DNA of 64,000 bases from Trichobilharzia regenti (taxonomy: Eukaryota; Platyhelminthes; Trematoda; Strigeidida; Schistosomatidae): contig OX235265.1 of assembly GCA_944472135.2 (NCBI GenBank), forward strand, positions 42,505,459 through 42,569,458, in the 5' to 3' direction. The position numbers and the translations under genes were made by a program. The number at the start of each line of letters is the position of its first letter. Positions within the stretch are counted from its first letter, which is position 1. Positions 1 through 9,480 of this stretch are shown here, one piece after another. The notes under the pieces were generated by a model that made no database searches, was not told the DNA's origin, and was given only the letters and a program-made list of their open reading frames with translations.

Positions 1-39
1 ATTTCTCTAAACCATACAAAAGAACTAATCTGACATTAA

Positions 40-715
40 TACTGAACCTGAAAGAAACAACCTCCTTCACCTATCTACCGACCTGGGAAGCATCGTTTCA
101 ACTACAGGCAGAACTGACGAGGATATCAAAGCCAGAATCGGAAAAGCAAGACAAGCTTTCATTACTCTCAAGTTTGTGTGGAGGTCGACAGCACTCAGCA
201 TCAAAAATAAGATCCGGATTCTCAACTCCAATGTGAAGTCAGTGCTACTCACCATACGGATCAGAGACTTGCACTGCGCGTCATAAGGAGCATCTCAAAC
301 AAACTTCAGGCCTTCATCAACAGTTGTCTTCACTCAATACTACTCAAGATCAGATGTCCGGCCAGAAAAGATCAGCAACAGGGATCTCTGGAAATGAGCT
401 AACCAACAAGGAACCGATTGTGAAACAAATAGGCAGGAAGAAATGGAGATGGATTGGCTGGCCATACTCTGAGGAAACCATCAAGTGACATTACTAGACA
501 AGCCATCGAGTGGAACCCGACCGAGTAGGAATCGGCGAGTTGGTCGTCAGTGCGAGATGGGGTGACTTGGAGGATGTCATGTGGGGAGGAGATGAAAGCG
601 TGTGGGCGGACTTGGAGCGGGATGAAAAAGTTGGCAGAAAACAAAAGGCAGTGGAGGCGTGCGGTTGAAGCCCTATGTTCCTCTAGGAATTAAAGGAAAC
701 AATAATAATAAATAA
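40..715 (+). mobile_element. RTE-type retrotransposon, 3' end fragment
   Basis: The forward strand encodes a decayed C-terminal part of an RTE reverse transcriptase: a TYLGSIVS-like block, then GKARQAF, KNKIRI, and a SETCTARHKEHLKQ-like stretch, followed by the mutator-like tail and an AT-rich 3' end ending in TAATAATAA repeats. Frameshifts and stops break it. The same segment recurs on the minus strand at 15010, 22525, 28478 and 54570. It is 5' truncated, as usual for RTE insertions. Confidence 0.85.
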
Positions 716-729
716 TAATCTATATCGTC

Positions 730-870
730 TATTTTGCGCCGAGCGTAGCAGACTTCCACGCTGATTTCAGAGTAATGATGTTTTGTCTTGTTTTCACTAA
801 CCTGATCCTGCCTGGCTGTGACTTCCTCATCCGTGTTTCCTGTAGTTGAAACGAAGCCGCCTAAGCAATT
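730..870 (-). mobile_element. RTE fragment
   Basis: On the minus strand the bases resemble the RTE block that reads VSTTG...DEE..AR, the same part seen at the start of the window on the other strand. It is very short and has no intact frame. The two RTE pieces lie tail to tail, about 15 bases apart. Confidence 0.5.
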
Positions 871-1869
871 ATTTGTTAGCTATTTTTGCAGAAATATTAG
901 GTCAATTATTGACCAGAGTTCATCTATTTAATTAGAAACTAACAATTCCTTATGTAACATTGAAAAACAAATCATATAGATGTATAATTAAAGAAAGTAA
1001 AGAATTTTTTTCAGCCCTCCCAAGAAGACCATTATTGAATAAATTTCCTTTTGCAAGGAATAAAAATATTGATATAACAAAGAAGATTTGTACCTCAGGT
1101 GTATCATTTTTGATGTTGTTGTATTCTATGGATTGTATGACTTAACTAAGAAGCTTTCGTTATCCTTCAAAGCCAACTTCAGGGAACACAACAGTACAAA
1201 GATTAAATAAAAGTGTATTTGAAACATGCCGTCTTTAGGGGACAGACATAAATGTCCTACCAAATAGGTTAAATTCCAAGTGAGCTAGAATTTTACTGAA
1301 TTCAAGAAAAAGTCTTTAAACGCAGTATTTGATTTTAATACTCCCTGAGTTGAATTCATTAGTGCACACAAGTATTTAATTTGATTATCGTCAAATATCT
1401 CGCGTGGTACTTTCTGATTGTGCTTACGAAGAACTAATCTGCTACCTCACTTAGTATTCATAAGTAATACTATTTTCTGATACACTTGTTGAGGAACTTG
1501 TACCAGATATCAACAGAAACTAAGCAGTCTACCTCTTTTTTTACAACAACTTAGCATCAAAAGTTCAGTGAAGTGGTAAGGAAGGAGTTTACTTTTTCTT
1601 ATATAGAATTAACCGCTTTATACTTGTTTCAACTTTTATGACAGTAATGTCAAGGAAAATCGAAATTTTAACAATAGACATGACTTGTTGTTTGTTATAT
1701 AGTCTTTAGAAAACATCAAGTAAAATTAATCATCTGCAACTGTTATTGAATTCAGAAGACCCGAAATTCTAGAGTGGTCTAATCAACTCAATAACTGACT
1801 AACTAACTTAAATGCTGATTTTGTCATTCATCAACATTAGTTAAGTGGTGGAAAGTACCTATCTGCACG
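871..1869. other. AT-rich intronic or intergenic stretch, nothing recognised
   Basis: No splice-bounded open frame, tRNA-like unit or retroelement motif was found. A 61-codon frame at 960-1145 has no family resemblance and is treated as chance. Confidence 0.4.
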
Positions 1870-3135
1870 TTTGAGCAAAGATATCTATTCGCTGATTTCA
1901 TTCTCAAAAACTCTAAAATAGCATTTATATACATAAGTTTACATAGACAAAACTATTATTATTTTTTCCTTCACTTTGCCTGAGGAGCACAGGGCTTCAA
2001 GCTAGAGGCTTGGAGTTTCTGTAGCAGTGGTAATTATTTTACAGGATGGGGTTGCTAGCCTCATGCCCGACCTTTCCTCTTTACCAGCATTATTACTGGC
2101 TTAGCGAGGTAAAGTAGTGGGTCTGCCGGGGATCGAACCCCGGACCATATACATGGTCGGCGAGCGTCCTAACCGCTATGCCACCGACACACACACATTT
2201 ATTATTTAATTCTATATAATAACGAAGCAGATCAAAGGTGATTTTCAACTTGATATGAAAGTTCGAAAGTATGAATATAGACTACATAGGGCTTCAGAAA
2301 CAAATCATCTCACTGGACCACCATATCGGAATAATTTTCAGTAGTGACTGCTTAGAAGAGGAAGTCTTACTTCTCAAAAGCATCCTGGTTCAAGATCGAT
2401 AGCCTGCATGTTTTGTTGAGAAGAACATGAAACCAAAGCCAAAAAGAGAAGAATGCACTTGTGTATCAAATAAAACGGTATACTTGAATTTAGACTTTAG
2501 GAAAGACTTAGCTGCAGATTTCCTCAAGTGGAGAATGCGTAGTTTTCTGAAGAAAACCTTTCCTACAACAACTCTACAAGTTTTATTCTCTAGCCGCCCA
2601 CTAATTCAAAGCAGTGTGAGGGAAAATCTCCTGTATATGACCACTTCACTGTGTGTATATCAATTCACCTGCTCTTAATGAGCTAGATACATAGGTTGTT
2701 CCATGCGGGTTCTATCATAATTTGTTCGAAAACATTACACGGTATGGCTGCAAAGCGGAGGCACTGGTACCATCAATAGTGCCATAATTGAACACCTCCT
2801 CAATACTTGTAACAGCATCTCAACTGACTCACTGTTCCCAGTCATTTACAAAGTAAACAAAAATCTACCAAAGTTAGTGTGTTTCCAAGATAACTATTTG
2901 AGATATAAGGCAACTATTTTTTAATCTTGTGTAATTTTGTTTGTAATCCCCTTGTATTCTATATTCACACCTTCAAACTTTCATATCAAGTTGAAAATCA
3001 CTTTTAATCTCCGTCGTTATTATGTGGAATTAAATAATAATTGCATCCATATGAACTTATGTATATAAAAGCTATTTTGTATAGCTTTTGAGAATGAAAT
3101 CGCCAAATGCTAATAATCTTCGCTGAACTTCTTGT
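1870..3135 (+). mobile_element. PLE remnant bounded by inverted terminal repeats
   Basis: The core (about 2290-2940) encodes the decayed C-terminal part of a PLE polyprotein. One readable frame at 2427-2678 has the LNLDFRKDLA...FLKKTFP...SSRPLIQ block and the start of the GIY-YIG domain (CVYQFTCS), then breaks. Both ends carry the same sequence in opposite orientation: the right arm (2985-3135) is the reverse complement of a left arm (about 1870-2275) that has been split by a SINE-2. Shared landmarks are TTCAACTTGATATGAAAG next to the core and GATTTCATTCTCAAAA at the outer ends. Inverted terminal repeats are known for PLEs. Confidence 0.8.
1965..2195 (-). mobile_element. SINE-2 copy inside the left PLE arm
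   Basis: On the minus strand there is a tRNA-like head (GGTGGCATAGCGGTTAGGA as A box, GGGGTTCGATCCCC as B box) followed by the family body (CAGTAATAATGCTGG, GGCTAGCAACCCCATCC) and the tail near the CTCAGGCAAAGTGAAGG end. It interrupts the inverted repeat of the flanking PLE, so it is the younger insertion. Confidence 0.85.
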
Positions 3136-3159
3136 TCTTTTCTCTCAGTTGAATAATAA

Positions 3160-3330
3160 TTAGAAACTAGGGGACATTGGTCGGATGTTTCGTCCTAGTT
3201 TTGGACGTCTCAGTAGTGCTTATCCATGCCCCTACCAGGAATCGAAACCAGCAGCTTCAGATTACGAGTCCAGCTCACTTACTATTCACAGCCGATGAGC
3301 TGTGAATTCTAACTTCGATTAGTTTGCTGG
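3160..3330 (-). mobile_element. Hammerhead-type SINE remnant
   Basis: The minus strand reads CTGAGAC, then a perfect stem-II hairpin GTCC...GGAC, then GAAA, the layout of a hammerhead ribozyme with the second half of the CUGANGA box mutated. Next to it is a B-box-like GGTTTCGATTCC. This is a relative of SINE-3 or Sm-alpha, too decayed to assign. Confidence 0.5.
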
Positions 3331-3740
3331 TTAGCATTACCACGCTATAACTAACTTACTCAGTATCTAAAATAGAAAAAATTAACGATTCTATTGGAGC
3401 CAATAGTTAACAAAGAAGTAAAAGAAATACATCTAAAATTATCTCACAATATTCTTTGATTTCTCATTGAAACACAAGACAATGACTTCCCAGCAGGGAG
3501 CATAACATTAATACAAAGTTGATATGTATACTATGTGTTATCTGACCAATCTAGGCACTGATTAATATCCAATTTGGATGCTTTATGTGGCTTTTATGAA
3601 TAAACTTTAATATATTACATTGAATTTGTTTTAGTCTTCTCTGTTTCACCGAATATTTATGAATAAGGTGTGATTTTTATTCAATTATAAGTACTGAACA
3701 AGTGACAAAGAATACAAGACACTATCCATTTTTGGTTTAC

Positions 3741-3980
3741 CTGATTTAAAAACTGTAGAATATTTATGAATTGTACAATAATTTCTTATTCTTAAGATAT
3801 TATCAAATTCTCCAGTCACTCCATAGTGTGAATTAAAATCGCTAATCTCTGTTGGACATGGTCCTTCAAAGTTGGCATTGTATTCAGCCTCATTTGGTTT
3901 CCATATTTTTGCAGTGATATTTGTTGGTGTATTCGCGTAAGTTTGATCTGTTACACGATTACTGATAATTGATTTGTCTA
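3741..3980 (-). CDS. Internal exon of the large minus-strand gene (last exon visible)
   Basis: The exon is 240 nt, flanked by a T-rich acceptor (ATCGTTTATTTCAG) and a GTAAAC donor, and is phase 1 at both ends. It encodes about 80 residues, including ITAKIWKPNEAEY, GPCPTEISDFNSHYG and ILRIRNYCTIHKY, with one Asn-X-Thr site and two Cys. The incoming phase matches the exon at 8317-8448. Its phase-1 donor needs a further 3' exon that I could not find before the window start. The CPTE...YG and RNYC spacing recalls the last module of invertebrate DUF704x ectodomain proteins, but that is a weak resemblance. The open frame runs on to both sides of the exon, so the splice sites, not stop codons, define the limits. 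Confidence 0.72.
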
Positions 3981-4514
3981 CTGAAATAAACGATAGTGGC
4001 TGAACGTTGTAGTGTTCTGGCTTTGAACTCATAATGTATAATAAACCAGTGAGTTTTATCTGATATAGACCACATTTTGTAGAAATATTAGTAGGTATGT
4101 GAGGGTTACCTAAAAGTATTCAGAATAATTAATTAGAGTAGCGTAAATTCAATAAAAATAATAAAAACTGATCACCAGAAATTACTTTTGTGTGTGTTTA
4201 ATACATCTCAATTAAAAATTGATTTAGTAATAAGTTGAATATCTACCTGAGAAATTTGCAGAAAATGGCACTTATAAAACAATGTTACATCAACCAACGC
4301 CTACAACCAAATGATCTGCTATATTGTAATCTACTCTTTTTGCAGAAATCGCATTGAGTGACTGTTATAACTACTTTATTCAGTCAAGAAGGCTTATGAC
4401 GACTATTTAAAGCGAATAATCAATAGCTTATTTTATAACTGCTGCGTTCAGTAGCACTAAAATAATAAAAAGAATTGAGCTATTTGAATATCCAAGTGTT
4501 GGGTTATAGGGATT

Positions 4515-4885
4515 TGATTGGTTACAGGATTTCATAATGAGCTGACATTAGTTAGTGAACCATTGGAAAACCTGGGATTACTGGACAGCTGTTTCGTCCT
4601 AGTTTGGGACTCTTCATCAGTACGCAGCCACCAACACGGTTCGAACCCAGGACCTTCTGGTTACATGGTAAGCTCGTAAAGCATTAAGCCACTGGGACCC
4701 AATCCAATGGCTCATGAATTCTAACTTCTGCCAATTCACGACATAGCGTGACCGCTAACCAATGTCTTCGGCGAGTATTTATCCTCACACCCGACCGGCT
4801 GCACCCTACTGGTCACGACTTCCCACTGGAACCCAGGTAACTACCTACCTGAATAAGGCCAGTCGCTAGTGAGCATCTCGTTGAT
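4515..4885 (-). mobile_element. SINE-3, near full length, with hammerhead fold
   Basis: Read on the minus strand, it starts with CTGG...AGTGGGAAGTCGTGACC, passes a tRNA-like part (CCAGTGGCTTAATGC, GGTTCGAACC-like B box), then the hammerhead fold at 4578-4623, and ends in GGTTTTCCAATGG and GATTTCA-like tail. In the fold, stem I GTACTG/CAGTAA and stem II GTCC/GGAC pair, GAAA is present, but the first core box reads ATGAAGA instead of CUGANGA. Confidence 0.85.
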
Positions 4886-5650
4886 TTGAATATCCCCATA
4901 ATTTATTGGGAACAGGCGTTTTCAATAAATTCCTTTTAAGACTCTTTATAAGCCTCATTCAGAGGGTTTTATCCATTTGCGTACATGAATATGCACTCCT
5001 ATTTGACTGAATAAAAGTGAAACCAAACGCTTAAGTCGTACATTTTTAACCCACTTGGTAAATACTGGATATTCACTGAAATCGGAGCAGGAGTTGTAAT
5101 TTATCTGGTCTTTCTTTCTCTATCAAAATTTATCAAGGGAACCAAATGTATGAAATATCTAGCTTGTCCCTAGTATGAGCTCGACAACGTCTTCTACCAG
5201 CAGCTTAAGTGATCTCTACACGTAGAAGAACTGTATCCAACTGTTTTCTTTACCGTGCGTGACCTAAAACAAAGTCAACAAACCCTCCATCAATATTGTT
5301 AATTAATGCCTTAAATCCCTGCTGAAGTTTTCTTTCCCTTTGTTTCAGTGACCAACGTTTATTTCACACTTTTTTGATATTATGTCTATTACCACAGGTT
5401 CATGTAATGATTTCCAAGCTTGTTATTGCATTAACACAACCCTTTTCACTCCACATTATTATATTCGTTCATTAATAGTACTTTTGGCTTTACGCCATAG
5501 CATCCTTATCGCCGTTTGTCACCCTTGAAATTACGTGTAGTCTATCCTATTTGTTGGTTTGTTTCTCCGTAGTATTTGTATTGTCTCTCATACCATTGAC
5601 TACGCTCACCACTGAAACGTGTACTTTTATTTTTTTAAATTTTTTATTTA
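4886..5650. other. No recognisable feature
   Basis: AT-rich sequence with no splice-bounded frame or family motif that I could identify. Confidence 0.4.
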
Positions 5651-5654
5651 TTTA

Positions 5655-5840
5655 TTATTTTTGAATACAGCTTGATTCCACAACGTATTTTTGGTTCAAG
5701 TATGAAATTTTCAGCATGTGATATCGGTAGCCCAAATTTTGCAAGCCGACCATAGATATCAGGTGTGCGTTGGTAGAGGATCGAACACTAGACCATGTGC
5801 AAAGTCGGTTAGAGTCCTAACCCCTGTGCCACATATGCCC
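5655..5840 (-). mobile_element. SINE-1 copy, left member of an inverted pair
   Basis: The minus strand carries the tRNA-like head, the CTGATATCTATGGTCGGC body and the TTGTGGAATCAAGCTG tail, followed by an A-rich end (the T-rich 5620-5660 on the plus strand). The B box is mutated (GTTCGATCC). Confidence 0.85.
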
Positions 5841-5867
5841 TTTTGTTGACTCTACATATACAAACAC

Positions 5868-6090
5868 ATGTGCGTCGGTGGCACAGTGGTTAGGACTCTC
5901 GCCGACCATGCACATGGTCCGGGGTTCGAGCCCTCGCCGACGCACACCTGATATCTATGGTCGGCCTGCAAAATTTGGGCTACCGATATCCATGCTGAAA
6001 ATTCCATACTTGTACCAAAAATACAGAGTGGAATCAAGCTGTAATCAAAAATAAAAAAAAAATAAAAAAATAAAAATAAAAAATATCACT
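5868..6090 (+). mobile_element. SINE-1 copy, right member of an inverted pair
   Basis: Forward strand: GTGGCACAGTGGTTAGGA (A-box region), GGGGTTCGAGCCC (B box), ACCTGATATCTATGG, TACTTGTACCAAAAATAC, GTGGAATCAAGCTGTAAT, then an A-rich tail. It lies head to head with the copy just upstream, less than 30 bases away. Confidence 0.9.
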
Positions 6091-6204
6091 GAATTATGTT
6101 AACTCATGTTCTTATTGACCATACATATTTTAAATAATAGTTCAAAAGTGATTATTATTCCATTATGTGCTTGGTCTACAATACACTTTCTTATATGATT
6201 CTAA

Positions 6205-6480
6205 TTTACTTCAGGTTAGACGACGGATTGATGTCAATTAGAGAACCCAATGGGTTTCGAGTCCAGGACTTTCAGGTTACAAGGCAAGGTCGAAGACCAT
6301 TCAGACAGTGGGACCTGACTCAGTGGCCCACTAACTCTAACCTCTACCAATTCGTGATTTTAGCGCGACCACCAACCAATATCATCGTGGGGAAATTAGT
6401 CCTCACTCCCAACTGGATGAACCACACTGGTCACGACTTCTCACTAAAACGCCAGGTTGTCGCATCGCAAGTCTATCTTG
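6205..6480 (-). mobile_element. SINE-3 derivative lacking the hammerhead
   Basis: The tRNA-like part and body (CACTGTCTGAATGG, TTGTAACCTGAAAGTCC, GTGACCAGTGTGG) are present on the minus strand. The hammerhead segment is missing: the tail joins directly to the B-box region. The 128-codon frame at 6165-6551 lies across this repeat and is not a gene. Confidence 0.7.
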
Positions 6481-7261
6481 AAATAAAAGTTTCAACTTTT
6501 CATATCATAGTGTCATTCAAAGTAACAAACTTATTTTGTGATTACAAATAAATCTGGGTTGGATACCGTTTTCATATAAATTAGTACATTTTAGAACACT
6601 GTAGAATAATCGATAGATGAGTGTTTCTTCTGTGAAACGTCTTCCAGAAAAGCGATTATCATTGGACAATGTAGGAATCAGAATTTATATAGTTCATATT
6701 GTGTATACGATTGAAAAATGGTTTTCATACGGGGGTTGGGGAGGCAGTGATAAATTTCGGTTAGACATCTTGTACAGCTGACTGACGATTACAAGCTTTA
6801 TGTGGTAATACTTTCTCATTGAAAAATAGATTTGAGTGTAGAGTACTCATTCTCCTTTAACACAGGTAATAAATAGTATATGCATACTCATCAGGATGAT
6901 TAAGTTCTTTGGAAAGCGAAACATACTAGTTGCTAACTAAATATTGTTTGTTATTGGGTTATTAACCTCAACATTGAAAGTAGTTGGGTTGCTAATTTTG
7001 ATTTTAATTGTAGACGAATATGCTTTGCAATCAACCGTTAATCGTTGTAGGTTATGTGGCGGTCGACGGAAGTCTTTCACAGTAATAATATTGAAAAATC
7101 AAGCAACACATTAAATCAGATTAATCAGTGCTGAACAATGTGGGATTTGTTTGCGGCATTATATACTGACTAAGTGAAATTTAATGCTGTGATTAACTTA
7201 GTATAGCATCCTGCTGAATTGTATTTTTTTTAGTTTTGATAACGAAGTAAATTCATTTAAA
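6481..7261. other. No recognisable feature
   Basis: AT-rich intronic sequence with no gene, RNA or repeat that I recognise. Confidence 0.4.
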
Positions 7262-7385
7262 GAACTAGTGAAAATCAGGGAGTACTTGGCAGTTGTTTCG
7301 TCCTTCTTTGGGACTCTTCATCAGTATGCGCCCAGGATCTTTATGTCACAGGGCAAACTGGCTGATCATTTAGCCACTAGGTAAG
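7262..7385 (-). mobile_element. SINE-3, 5'-truncated copy with hammerhead fold
   Basis: The minus strand keeps stem II GTCC/GGAC, GAAA and a stem-I pair (ATACTG with AAGTAC) at 7282-7327. The first core box is ATGAAGA. The B-box region is deleted just after the fold. Confidence 0.7.
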
Positions 7386-7469
7386 AATCCTATGGTTCAG
7401 TTAGAACTTGTGTTTCCCGAGCATCTGTTAGAGTGTCTGCTGTCGGTTTTTGCTGTAGCAGCATTGTTA

Positions 7470-7670
7470 TTTGGCAAACTGGTAGAACAGCAGTTAAGAC
7501 TCTCGTCGGCCATGCGCATCGTCTGGGGTTCGATCCCCTGCCGACGCACACCTGATATCAATGGTTGGCCCGCAAAATTTGGGCTACCAATATCATATGC
7601 TGAATACTCATACTTGTACCAAAAATACGGTGTGGAGTCAAGCTATAATAAACATAATAAAAAAACCATT
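7470..7670 (+). mobile_element. SINE-1 copy
   Basis: It has GGTAGAACAGCAGTTAAGAC (A-box region, diverged), GGGGTTCGATCCCC (B box), ACCTGATATCAATGG, TACTTGTACCAAAAATAC, GGAGTCAAGCTATAAT and an A-rich end. Frames across it at 7392-7755 are not genes. Confidence 0.85.
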
Positions 7671-7718
7671 AGACAGCTCAGCTGGAATATTTCATGCATT
7701 TTTCCCCTTGATGAATTT

Positions 7719-8195
7719 GAATAAAGTAAGAACAACAGTGGTTTGTGCAGAATAATATGGTACCATCATTTATTTCGTTGACTTCTCATCAGCTGCACAC
7801 AGCCTAAATAAATTATGAGGTTTACGTACAGAAAAGTTTAAACATACTTGCAAATTTTACGTTTTCAGTTGGCACAAAGTTCCACAACTAGTGAATAGTG
7901 CTCAGAAAATTGCGCTTATGTAGTTTTTATACGACAAATGATCTCAATAGTTTCGTTGATTGGAATCATTGTGAACGTTGTGTAAAAACTATACAAGCGC
8001 AATTTTCTGAGCACTGTTCGCTAATTGTGGAACTTTATGTCAACTGATAACATGTAAAGTTTGCAAGTATGTTTAAACTTTTCTGTACGTAAACCTCATA
8101 ATTTATTTAGGCTGTGTGCAGCTGATGAGAAATCAACGAAATAAATGATGGTACCATATTATTCTGCACAAACCACTGTTGTTCTTACTTTATTC
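7719..8195. repeat. Long foldback element (about 220-bp arms, about 40-bp loop)
   Basis: The left arm (7719 to about 7938) and right arm (about 7979 to 8195) are near-perfect reverse complements. The outer ends are GAATAAAGTAAGAACAACAG and its complement; inner landmarks are TATGGTACCAT, AAATTATGAGGTTTACG and GAAAATTGCGC. Each arm contains CTGATGAGAA...CAACGAAA flanked by GTGCAG and CTGCAC, a hammerhead-like layout with a very poor stem II. It could be two PLE-type terminal repeats left without an interior, or a MITE-like foldback. No coding frame is present. Confidence 0.9.
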
Positions 8196-8316
8196 AGCTG
8201 GAACAGATTCTATTTGGAGAAGTAAATTAATCCTTACTTCACATGTGGAAATTTTAAGCATAAAATTAGTAGTGTGTTATTGGATAGACCACTACAAAAA
8301 TAAAGGAAAGACTTAC

Positions 8317-8448
8317 TTTCTTGATTCATATTTCGTACTAAAATATTTGCATTGAGTGGATGAATTGTACTACTACCACTGCTACTGTATTTAATTTTCT
8401 GTTTATCAAATTGACATGTGTCTGATATCAAATGCTTTTCACTGACTG
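8317..8448 (-). CDS. Internal exon of the large minus-strand gene
   Basis: A 132-nt exon with acceptor CACTTCCTTTTAAAG and perfect donor GTAAGT, phase 1 at both ends. It encodes about 44 residues (VSEKHLISDTCQFDKQK, then a Ser-rich YSSSGSS and LNANILVRNMNQE). One Cys is present. Phase agrees with the exon upstream at 14088-14167 (ends with one base) and downstream at 3741-3980 (starts with two bases). The Ser-rich, Asn-rich character and lack of hydrophobic stretches fit an extracellular linker or module edge. No named domain is assigned. Confidence 0.75.
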
Positions 8449-8814
8449 CTTTAAAAGGAAGTGAAAACATACACAAGAGTGATTGAAAATCACTGTATAG
8501 ACAAATATAAAGCTTAACACTAATCATAGTTTAACAAATTATAATCTACAAAGCAATTTCTTTTTACATGAAAACTGTACGAATATGGAGAACTCACTAC
8601 TCTGAGCTTTTTGGATGAACAGTGTTGCTCGGGAAAATTAAATTACCCAACTGATTAGCAATTACGACATATGCTGAAGACTTACAAATGCAGTTTTTTT
8701 TACTATAAAACTGTATGCATACCCAAGTTCATCAGTTTGTTAAATCTTACGGTGGAATAGCTATTCAGTTCGATGCAAAATAAATCTGAGTTCAGTCGAA
8801 ATGAAGAAGTTCTG

Positions 8815-9480
8815 TATTACTTTCCGATTCTGGCTTTGTCATCTTCATCTGTGTTGTCGCCTGTAGTTGAGACGATGCTTCCTAGATAAGTGGAGGCAAC
8901 CAATGTTAAATCTCCTTTCGAGTCGAATCTTGCTGTCATGATCCTGGATGAAATTGTTTCCCACTGTATTAGGGCTTTGGTTGCCACTGGTGGTATCATT
9001 ATAGCCACTCACTGCATCGGCGTGCCTATGGTTGTCGTCTGGGTGGCCGGAGTAGCTTACTTTCTCACCAGTTGACAATTTCGATAATCCACATATATTC
9101 CACCTGCTCATGCAGATTCCCAGAACTTCTATGCCATATCTTCGCATTTCTTTTGTTACCTAGACAGCCTTCCCAATCTCGTACATTGTACGTAGATCAC
9201 ACGTCCCAATTATTATTCTCGCTTTCATCGAGAAAAGACACATCTGCTGGCTAACTGGCATCCCGAAGGCTTTCACCAGCCCACTGCGTCATTTTTCTTC
9301 CCTGATTCCAGCAAAGAACTTGTATTTTTAATATATTTTTTATACGTTGAAGTTTCTCTAGAAGTTCAATAGATTTTGTGGTGTTGGATTGCTAGCCCCA
9401 CCCCTAACCCTCCCAGTTTACCCAGGCTCACGACCGGCTGGGAAACTAGCAAGTTATTTAACTAGGAGAGGTTCTTTACA
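8815..9480 (-). mobile_element. RTE copy with both ends but internal deletion
   Basis: From its 5' end (near 9480) the minus strand has the RTE leader also seen at 50015-50190 (TTCTAGCCGG..., GAAACTTCAACGTATAAA). It continues with the start of the endonuclease (MRRYGIEVLGI, SRW, YSGHPDDNH, ISSRIM), with frameshifts, then jumps to the C-terminal RT block STYLGSIVSTTGDN. The catalytic palm is missing. Readable pieces are at 8817-9147. The deletion point differs from that of the copy at 50015-51125. Confidence 0.75.

Noticed and set aside
5852..6037. 61-codon minus-strand frame, also seen at 34569-34751
   Set aside because: Both are the same antisense or sense frame through SINE-1; a tRNA-like repeat, not a protein.
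6165..6551. 128-codon forward frame
   Set aside because: Lies across a SINE-3 derivative; open by chance.
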